Source of the DNA: Kryptolebias marmoratus
Lineage: Eukaryota; Chordata; Actinopteri; Cyprinodontiformes; Rivulidae
Direction of reading: 5' to 3'
Assembly: GCF_001649575.2 (NCBI RefSeq)
Contig: NC_051449.1
Location: 11,984,267 to 12,048,266 of the forward strand
Length of the DNA: 64,000 bases
The notes beneath the pieces were generated by a model. It made no database searches and was not told where the DNA came from. It saw only the letters and a program-made list of their open reading frames with translations. The translations under genes were made by a program, and so were the position numbers. Below are positions 51,452 through 59,499 of this stretch, piece by piece; the first letter of the stretch is position 1, and each line of letters opens with the position of its first letter.

Positions 51452-51465
51452 TTGCCACCTGCTAG
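51452..51465 (-). promoter_or_regulatory. CTCF-like core motif between EIF2B3 and ptch2
   Basis: The reverse complement CTAGCAGGTGGCAA has one mismatch to the CTCF core. It sits between the two genes, where an insulator would make sense. Motif evidence only. Confidence 0.3.
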
Positions 51466-52164
51466 TTGCATCTGACAATACCTCTGCTACAACCACACAA
51501 ACAAAGACTTAAAGAAAAGTGTGTTTCTCTGTCTCTTTCTGTGTTCTGTGTGTTTTGGCCCAGAAAGGCAACCATTCATTACGATGACAAAGGGGTAAAG
51601 AAATGCATTATCATAATTAATCTTGTGTGAGACTGTGGGTGGCAGATTCGACTCTGCTCTGACTCCTGCAGACGTTCTCAGTGCAGGACGACTCTTGCTG
51701 CAACTTTTTGCCTTTTGAATGCTATCTAAAGATCAAATCAATGTGTGTTTTTTAGCTTAAAATCCAACATTTAGATGAAAAATAGATGTTTTTGTTTGTT
51801 TGTTTCTTTTGACTTTTTGTTTAATCAACCAGCTCCTAGCCAAAGATTCACAAGGTAATCGTAAAAATAATTTGTTCATCAGAATAGCTAACATCAAATA
51901 AACAGAGATTTGTGAGTAACGAGACAGAATATTGTATATGTGAAATTCTTTATTTCATTTTTCAGAAATGGAGCCCTACTGGATGTTTCTCTATTCAATA
52001 TTAATAAATTATATATGGGCTCTAAGACATTTTAAAAGATTTCTACACATTGACATATGCAGTCAGCTAAGTTACTCCTTTAAAGTCTAGTTTCAGTTCT
52101 TTGTTCCGATACTTTAAATTATTATCGCCCGCTTCTAAGCATGAGGTTTTGTGTTTGTTTGCCT

Positions 52165-52274
52165 GTAGTGTTAGCAAAATATCTCACAAACCAATGGACA
52201 AATCTTTATTAAACTTAATTAAGAAACCACTGGATGTACCTCTGCAACTGTTTAACATTTGGAGTCAATAAACA
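52165..52274 (+). repeat. Dispersed 'CAAGATGGC' repeat family, copy 9 (5' module)
   Basis: GTTAGCAAAATATCTCACAA, ACCAATGGACAAATC, GGATGTACCTCTGCAACTG and TTTGGAGTCAATA. It is followed at once by the full copy 10, which repeats the same module. Confidence 0.7.
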
Positions 52275-52612
52275 AAATATCTCATGAACCACTGAACAGA
52301 TTTTATTGAAACTTTCAGAAAGTAATCACTGGATGTGCATCTTCAACTGATTAACTTATGGAGTCAGTTCAATTCAAGATGGTCGCCACAGCTAATCGAT
52401 ATTAGCCAACACAAACATGGCAAAAATTTGAAGTGGTAGTAGCTGAGAGTCATTTACAACACATACTTTGAGCGCAGCATCTTATTATATTCCATGAGAT
52501 TGCACATCATGTTATTTTTTTAAAGCGTCACCAAAACAGCTCCAACTCTATTATTTCTCATCATAAGATGATCTCAGTCTAAAGCTCTGGCATGAAAAGC
52601 GGTGGGCAGTTT
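52275..52612 (+). repeat. Dispersed 'CAAGATGGC' repeat family, copy 10 (most complete)
   Basis: The clearest copy. It has CAAAATATCTCATGAACCAC, CAGAAAGTAATCACTGGATG, GGAGTCAGTTCAATTCAAGA and GTAGTAGCTGAGAGTCA. It ends with TCATCATAAGATGATCTCAG and AAGCTCTGGCATG. It serves as the reference for the family in this window. Confidence 0.8.
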
Positions 52613-52924
52613 GCGTTACCTTAAGAAATGCTGGATCTTTAAGTGTTTTACATTCATTAACCCCCATTTTTTGTCTTGGTTGTATTCCTTCCATGTAACA
52701 TTTTTACCTCCTTTATTTGTTTCCTATGAGAGGCAATGAAGAAATGTGCTCATGAGCAGTCTCACTGCTTCTGTATAAAAAAATAAACACCTTCTGGGTT
52801 TAAACACTTGGCGACATGACTGCTGTGAGACGGCTGAGTGCCAGAGTGGTTCCATAACTCTGCCTACAGCCCATACAGAACCCGGGACGGGCAGCAGTTC
52901 ATGCACGGATGAACGGCTGGATGA

Positions 52925-53160
52925 GTGAGGTCCCTTGGGAGAGATGAAATAAAGGAATGGAGATAGGAGGAGGAAGACAGGAGAACAGGATGGTTAAGGA
53001 GGAAAAAGCAGGAAAGGAGATGAAGATGTTGAGGAAAAATTAGATGCGAAGAGGATAAAAGTGGGGAAGATAAAATAGGGGAGGGAGGGTAAACAAAGGA
53101 AGTTGGGGAGAGAGAAGATGTAGGACAAAAGATGTGGGGAGGGGGATCAGGGGTTTGTGT
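52925..53160 (+). repeat. Purine-rich low-complexity tract
   Basis: About 235 bp made almost entirely of G and A on the + strand, with only scattered pyrimidines. Such tracts can form triplex or quadruplex structures. The long minus-strand ORF across it (52864-53217) is a by-product of the composition. Confidence 0.85.
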
Positions 53161-54816
53161 TTGGAGGCTGGGGAGGTGTGATGGCAGATATCTGCGCAGC
53201 GCATGGTCATCTCCCATGGTTTATTTATCCAAGGCCTCCAGACCAGGCCTCGGACCTCCCTGAGTTTGTTAGGGCTTGAAGGGGCCCCTTACCACACAGC
53301 CCAATTCCTCACATTCCACGTTAGCTCCCATTTCCAGCTGCTTGTTTCCCTTTACCACTCAACCCGACCCAACCCAGTCCAACAGAACCAGTTCCAGCAA
53401 AGTGGGGCAGCAGGAGAAGCAGGCCTGTCAGGGCTACCTCAGAAATGAGAGCGAGCGTGAGATGAGTGGATGAATGAATCCACATCTTAGAGTATCTGTG
53501 AGAATCTGCAGAGTGCTGGTGAAGTGATGGATGAGACATGAACAGTTATATCAAACTGATCAAATTAGATCAAACCATTCAGGGCTATTAAATCAGCTTC
53601 CATCAATACCAGCAGCTTTATAAAAGCTTTTTTTTTAATTTCCTTTATACATGGTTAAGTTTGCAAGAAGAAATCATCTTATTGTTGATTTCTGTCCATT
53701 CTGATGGCTTTTGTTGTTCTTCTTACAGACATCATGTAAACGGTGATGATGGACGTAACAGCTCAGCAGTAAACTGTGACACTGATTGTACCATGAGCTT
53801 GTAGCACTGTCAGTTTGGTTTAGGTTGATTTACCTCAGCTTCAGATTGTTTTACAGTCACCCAGAGGGGCTCAGATTAGCACCGTCCACCTGACAAATTC
53901 TCCACACAGCAGCACAGGTCGGTGTTTGTTCTTCACCCCCATACAGCCATGAGTGGGGCCAATGGGGGCTCATATTAGCATTAAGTCTAGTTTAGGAATC
54001 TTCAGGGGTTTTTTTCTTCTGATTTTTCTTTTCTTTTCTTTTCTCCCTTCCTTTTTTTTCAGGATTAAATCAAAGGTGAACTGCTTTCTGAACCCATGAA
54101 ATCATGCATGGCAAGATGTGGAGACTTTCCAAAAGGTTTCACAGAGATAAGGCTGTTACACTGAACCAGGCAGCACTAAGGCGTTGACAATAAAAGGTGA
54201 ATATGTTGAAAAATTCCTTCATGTCCACCACTCCCCCCATACACCCCTTTGCTTGTTTTTTTTTTTCTTTTTCTTTTTACAGGAGCGGGAGGTTGTGTTT
54301 TACAGAGCATAAGACATCCAATTAACCAACTTTTAGAAACTTATAGCCTCAAACGCAGTGTAGGTTCTAGGGGGTGGCCCAGAGTGGCAGCTGCCACTGG
54401 CAAAAAGTACCGAGCCACCCCAGTTGCCACCCTACTTGTAGGTAATTTTTGTACAGTGTTGAAATTCATGAACATCACTACAGAACTTCAATCTCTATCC
54501 TCACTCACTGATTTAAATTTTGCACACACCCCTCTTGAATTTCAAGGCTATTGATTCTCTATCGATGGAGCGGCAGGTGACAGATAAAATGCATTTGTTT
54601 CATCACAAGATAAATGCTGCAATACATTTTCCCTCCCCGCTGGAACCTCATGCTACACCTTTGCCACCCGAAGAAAAAAAAAACTCTCTAGATCTACCAC
54701 CGCTAAAGAAAGCTCACAGCTGTCTGTCTATTGCAAACGCTCAGCATAGAAAACAGTCTATGATACATTTGAAGGCCAACAAAAAAAAAAGTATTTTCAG
54801 ACGGGATGGTCTGAAT

Positions 54817-55187
54817 CAGGGGGTCTGCTATCTGTGGCTCTCCAGTCTCTCTGCAGTGGCTCCTTGTAACTTTGACCAATAATGACATAAACCTCTGTAA
54901 TGTTTACAGCCTATTAAATCTGACATAAGGAATGGATACTTCTGCAGTGTCTGTCCAATCCTTTTACAAGAAAGAAAGAAATGTCTGCTCAAAGATCTTT
55001 TTTAGGTATGGAAATATGGTGTTATAGAAACATACTGCAAGTTTCTTGTAATGCATAGTATATAAATAAAAATGATCAAGTATGGTTTCTAAGAGTCGAG
55101 GACCTTATGCGGCTCTATACAAACTTGTGTTTTGTGGAGAAGTTGGTAAAACTGATTTTTTTCAGATGTAAAAATTGCAGACTCCTG
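54817..55187. mobile_element. Non-autonomous hAT-like element just upstream of ptch2
   Basis: The left end reads CAGGGGGTCTGCTATCTGTG followed by GCTCTCCAGTCTCTCTGCAG. The right end, read in reverse, is CAGGAGTCTGCAATTTTTAC. These are degenerate inverted ends of the hAT type. The flanking 8-mers GTCTGAAT (54809-54816) and ATCTGGAG (55188-55195) agree at 5 of 8 positions, as expected for an old 8-bp target-site duplication. Length is 371 bp and there is no transposase. Confidence 0.6.
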
Positions 55188-55541
55188 ATCTGGAGTGATA
55201 TAAAAAGTGTTGAAAGATCTGAAATTCCCACACCTTCCTCCCTGAAAGCAAAATAAATTTTAAAAATAAAATGAAAATGAAAATTAAAGAAAATGAATCA
55301 CGTGTTTACATTAAATTTCCTATAAAAAACAGAATTACCTGCTCTTCTCTCTCACATTCACGCATAAAATAGCTGCAAACTGTTCGCGTGCACGCCTGTT
55401 GCTCTTACATCAATAGATGCGCGACAAGCTGGAGACCAACTGCGGGTGGGAAAAAAAAAAAAAAGGGCTCCGAGAGTGGCGTGCACGGACACGCGCGTGC
55501 GTGCGATAGCGTGCGCGTCCACGTAAAGTTTATTGAAAGAG

Positions 55542-55588
55542 TTCCTCTCCCCTCCTCCTCCTCCCCTTCCTCCCCTCCCCTCCCCTCC
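55542..55588. repeat. Homopyrimidine tract in ptch2 promoter
   Basis: 47 bp of C and T only, in CTCCTCC and CCCCTCC units. The minus strand has more than four G-tracts, so G-quadruplex or triplex formation is plausible. Confidence 0.9.
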
Positions 55589-55860
55589 AGCCCAGGCAGC
55601 TGCAGCCTGNCCCCGCCCGGCACCCGCCTGGCTGGTCCCCCCCACCCTCCCATCTCTCTCCACTTTGGTGAGCTGTTGCTTAGCAGCTAATAATAGGCGA
55701 TGTTTGCAAAGTAATTTGCCTCTTCCTTGGCCAATGGGAGCCGGAGCACTTTTCCATCAAACCTCCCTTTTCAGGATTTGCCGAGAGGCGAACTTCTCCA
55801 AATGTTACCGCTGCGGGATCGAAGTTAGACTTGACGCGGACGGCTCAGACTCTCTCTCAG

Positions 55861-55936
55861 GCTACTATTTACTACAACTCCTACTACTACTACAACTACT
55901 ACTGCTGCTGCTGCCGCCGCTGCCGCTGCTACAACT
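55861..55936 (+). repeat. Compound CTA/CTG/CCG triplet repeat in ptch2 leader
   Basis: CTACTACTACTAC passes to CTACTACTGCTGCTGCTG, then CCGCCGCTGCCGCTGC. It lies about 270 bp before the start codon, probably inside the 5' UTR. Mammalian PTCH1 is known for a CGG repeat in its leader, so this is an analogous but different repeat. Confidence 0.85.
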
Positions 55937-56206
55937 CCTCTCTGAGTTTCCCCCAAACTCTCGGGACGAATGAAGACAGAAGGATCCACACGGATTTGGG
56001 CGCATAATGTTGGGATGGAGTTTCGAGACTCGTTTGGCTCCTCCGTGGACGAGTAGAACAGCGAGGTTTCCGTCGCCGGCGGTGCCGCCGCTGCTGGATG
56101 CGCTCCGCTTCTATGTTGGATTACTGCCGTCTCTTTTCCTGAGCTCGCGTCGATTCCTCCGTGTCGCATCGCTCCGCGCGCCCCCAGCTCATCCCCTCTG
56201 TGGACT

Positions 56207-56359
56207 ATGGCCTCGGACCGCGGGGTCCCGGGGGCCACCGGCGGCGTCTTTGGAGACTTGCCCCCGAGTTATGCGCGCTCCCAGCCGCCCGCGAACCCAG
56301 ACCTTCTCCGGAGACCCAGCTACTGCCACGCTGCTTTCGCACTTAAACAAATCTCAAAG
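56207..56359 (+). CDS. ptch2: Patched 2, coding exon 1 (residues 1-51)
   Basis: N-terminal cytoplasmic tail of Patched, the Hedgehog receptor that represses Smoothened at the primary cilium. The start ATG has a strong context (A at -3, G at +4). The exon encodes MASDRGVPGATGGVFGDLPP then SYARSQPPANPDLLRRPSYC and HAAFALKQISK, ending in phase 0 with AAG|GTGATG. The DLPPSY and RPSYCHAAFALKQISKG text is typical of vertebrate Patched N-termini. Position next to EIF2B3 favours ptch2. The protein continues in exon 2 and beyond the window; a full-length family member has roughly 1200 or more residues and 12 membrane segments. Confidence 0.93.
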
Positions 56360-57723
56360 GTGATGCTTTTTTATTTTTGTTGTTGTTGTTGTTGTTTTGT
56401 TCGCAGTTTAGAGAGGGCAGTTGTCACCCAGTCGGGGAAAAGCAAATAAAAAGTCTTTAATTTTAGGCGTTTTCTAATCCTGATTGGACTCTGTCAACAG
56501 CTCAACAAAACTAAACAAAACAAAACAAAACAAAAAACTGGGGTCTGAGGACCACCAGAGCTCCCTGAGACAGACAGGAATTAGGATTAGAGCAAAAGAG
56601 AAACCATCCGGTTTAATATAAATTATATGTTGTGTCTTGGCATTTTGGCACCCCTCTTAAATAACATCCTAACCTCGCTGCGTGTTTGAATGGACCCGAG
56701 CTTCTCATTCATTTTTTTCTTTCTTGCTGATGGGGAGTTAGTGGAGGGCTTGTTGTTCCCTTTTTCACTTCCAGCCGTGCTGTCTGTGCGTGTGTTTGTG
56801 TGTGCAGCCAGCGGAGAGCGCACCGCACTGCGCTCGGGGTCTGTTTGGAAATGTGGTGGGTCCTGTAGAGGAATTCACTGATTGAGTTTGATCTGACAAA
56901 GCATCTTTGGACCGCCCGGATGCTTGGACGTGTTTCAGCACTGCTGAGAGAAAAACCACAACAGCAGAGCAACGTCCTCTGCAGCGGTGACATTTGGAGC
57001 CCTACTCTGGGGCAGGGATTTGGACATTTAAAGTTAAAAAGGAGAAATGGAGGAGAAAATTGTTAAAAGACAATGCAATATGATTTTCATAAGATTCAAT
57101 ACTATTTAATACTAGCCATACCTGCATTAGTATCAACTTGTGTGCACACAGAATTCTTACTTCTTTATGTTTTTATAACTTTATACTGTAAATACTTAGC
57201 AAAGAGAGCATTTAAAGTGTCTAATACAGCGTGACATGTTATCTGTAACACTTTGCCTTCTATAACTTAGAAGATTAGGTAGATAGATCTTTAGTATGTT
57301 GACTTTTTGCCTGATCAGCTTCTCAGTGTCAGCACAGCATCAAAAGTAAATGATCTCTGCATAGATTCATGTTGAAACTATAGGAACAACCATGACATTT
57401 AAATCCTAACTATGAGCCATCATTGGAGTTGGACATGAGACTCTAACTAGAATCATTTTATGCAAGAAAAGGCATTGAGTCCGGATTGAGTCTGTGTTCA
57501 ATCTAAAAGCCTGTCTCAGCTTTATATCCGACAGAATTCTAGGCTCCAGCAGCATGTTCTGTCAAACGCCTTGGATAGTAGTTGTCACTGTGCTCCACAG
57601 TTGAAACTCGAGGACTGCATTAGTGATGCGCGGAGAAATGTGGACAAACAGTGATGCGATGCATTATTTGGTAACGCTATAATCGTGTGCTTTTTCTCGC
57701 CCTCCCTCCTGCATGAAATCCAG
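56360..57723 (+). other. ptch2 intron 1
   Basis: 1364 bp, GT-AG, with a short (TTG)n run near 56378 and an (AAAAC)n-type run at 56505-56535. No other feature recognised. A downstream alternative first exon cannot be excluded. Confidence 0.8.
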
Positions 57724-57916
57724 GGAAAGGCGGTAGGTCAGAAAGCTCCTCTGTGGATCCGGGCGAGGTTCCAGGCCTTCCTGTTCTCTCTGGGCTGCCA
57801 CATCCAGAGGCACTGTGGGAAGGTCCTCTTTATCGGACTCTTAGTGTTCGGGGCTCTGTCCGTGGGACTCCGAGTCGCAGCCATCGAAACGAACATCGAG
57901 CAGCTGTGGGTTGAAG
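57724..57916 (+). CDS. ptch2: Patched 2, coding exon 2 (residues 52-115)
   Basis: Acceptor CATGAAATCCAG, donor GAAG|GTGAGT. Its 193-nt length is the same as exon 2 of human PTCH1 as I recall it. It encodes [20 protein letters not shown], then [13 protein letters not shown], then the first transmembrane segment (about residues 84-102, [19 protein letters not shown]), and the start of extracellular loop 1 ([12 protein letters not shown]). [10 protein letters not shown] and LSVGLR resemble PTCH2 more than PTCH1. The last base begins a Val or Gly codon finished in exon 3, which is outside the window. Confidence 0.95.
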
Positions 57917-58726
57917 GTGAGTTTAAGACATTACTCATTTACTATGGCACGTGTGTGTGTGTGTGTTCAGCTGTGTTTGTATAAAGCAGCAGCAGAACCA
58001 TTGTTATCTTCTTCACATATTTGATTATTCTGTAATCTTCTCATCTTGTGTGTGGGCTTTTAAATCCAGAATGCTTGGCTTGACAGAAGCGGTTCTTTTT
58101 ATTAATAACAAGAGTTTGAATGACAATAATGTGCTGGTGGGAAGATGCAAGGTGACCACATGAGTGTGTTTTAGTGTCATGAAAGGAAATAGGTGTTCAG
58201 AGACTGATACACTGGGTTGTCTGGCTGGAATCTTGAAAGAGCAGCAGCAAAGTTGAGGCTTTGCAAGACTTTGTTTGAAGTGGTTTAATGAGCACACAGT
58301 TCCTGCCTGTGCTTTGTAGATGGGATTTTTTTTTTTAGTACACCTCTATCTGAAAAACACAACCACATATCTGACACTTTTCTTTTAAACTGCTTTCTGC
58401 TCCTCTTCTGTCAAACAGAAACACACTCTTGCTTGCTTACAGAATTGCCTCCTTATACATTTCACCGTGCTCGCCTGCTCCTTCCCGCTGCACTTTTACG
58501 TTATCTGCACATATTCAGAGGCGAAGGCAGCTTTATTTAGTTTTTCACACTGGCCAAATTCCTTTTAAACCCTCAGGCTTTCTGTGCCGGGCCTGATCCC
58601 CGCAGCAGATGGACTGTGTGAATGGTTAGCCATCTTTGAGGGCTCTGACCCCTCCCCCCCTCAGGCTCCCTGTGTGGTCCCTAACTATTCTTGGATTCCA
58701 TTCAACAAGAGGCAAGCAGGCACCAC

Positions 58727-58760
58727 CTCCCTAACCCCCCCTCCCTAACCCCCCCTCCCT
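58727..58760. repeat. Short tandem repeat CTCCCTAACCCCCC with quadruplex potential
   Basis: Two full 14-bp units and part of a third. The minus strand reads as repeated GGG and GGGGGG tracts separated by TTA or A, a strong G-quadruplex pattern. Confidence 0.85.
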
Positions 58761-59466
58761 TCCTCCTTCTCTCCTCCTCACCAGAAGAAAAAAAAACATA
58801 TAAGTGAATGCAGCTGAAGTTTACCCACCTGTTTTGCACGCTCTAAAAAGCGCCACAGCAGTTGGTGAATATAAACAGACTCTATAGGGTTTTTTAAGCC
58901 CACCATGTCACCAGAGGACAGGAACAGGCAGCTCCCACAGGACCTGCGTGGAGGTGTCGCAGGAGTCCCACACCGCTGGTGTCGGGAGAAGTGTTGGGCG
59001 GCCGTACGCTTCACTTGCACAGGAATTTGAACAAGCCCCCCCTCAGCCACACTTTAAAACACATTCTGCATAGATCGTAGGCACTAAAACTATTAGTTTG
59101 AGATGTGAGGAAACCCCCGAATTTTGAGCAAAAACAAGAACAAGGGATTGAAACGGTACTGTTGCTGTCCCCTTTGGTTTCCATCTGGTTAGTGGGATTA
59201 CCTCTTGAGCTAATTGGCCGAGTTGTCTTTTAAAAGAGATGTTTAGATGTTTGTGTGCCAGTTGTTTTGCTGTGGGATTCAGAGAGTTGAACTGAAAGGG
59301 GGGTCTGAAAGGGAACGCTGTGCCTTTAAGAGGCTGTGGCCATGTTTCTAAAGTTTCTGCCTGCCTTGTTTCCACCAATAGCCCATTGACAAAGCTGCTA
59401 GGGCCTCAATGGAGAGTAAAGTGGTTCGGTAACAAGGAGAGGTTAGTTCTCTCTCTGTTTCCCTCT

Positions 59467-59494
<28 letters not shown>
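59467..59494. repeat. (CA)n microsatellite in ptch2 intron 2
   Basis: 14 uninterrupted CA units. Confidence 0.95.

Positions 59495-59499
<5 letters not shown>

Larger units (their letters stand above)
47011..54816. other. Intergenic spacer between EIF2B3 and ptch2
   Basis: No gene seen. Contents: a perfect Gli 9-mer at 47392-47400, five pieces of the dispersed repeat family (48675-52612), a CTCF-like core at 51452-51465, a purine-rich tract at 52925-53160 and a small segment near 54360-54425 with imperfect GGGTGGC/GCCACCC symmetry that may be transposon-derived. ORFs at 54249-54882 have no recognised family. Confidence 0.6.
55380..56206 (+). promoter_or_regulatory. ptch2: ptch2 CpG-rich promoter and 5' leader
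   Basis: CpG density rises sharply here (for example 55480-55520). Features in order: a homopyrimidine tract at 55542-55588, an ambiguous base N at 55610, a CCAAT box in TTGGCCAATGGGAG at 55731-55735, and a compound triplet repeat at 55861-55936. Upstream ATGs follow at 55970, 56007 and 56098. No TATA box was seen. Transcription probably starts between about 55745 and 55860, but this is inferred. Confidence 0.65.

Noticed and set aside
54249..54882. Two ORFs of 101 and 120 codons upstream of ptch2
   Set aside because: No recognised domain; the second runs into the hAT-like element, and the first contains an imperfect GGGTGGC/GCCACCC repeat, so transposon-derived or chance sequence is likelier.
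55358..56238. Minus-strand and alternative-frame ORFs over the ptch2 promoter (poly-Ala/poly-Val products)
   Set aside because: They translate the triplet repeat and homopyrimidine tract; the plus-strand Patched exon explains the conserved sequence.
42199..59494. (CA)n tracts as regulatory elements
   Set aside because: They are typical vertebrate microsatellites with no specific positional signal; listed only as repeats.
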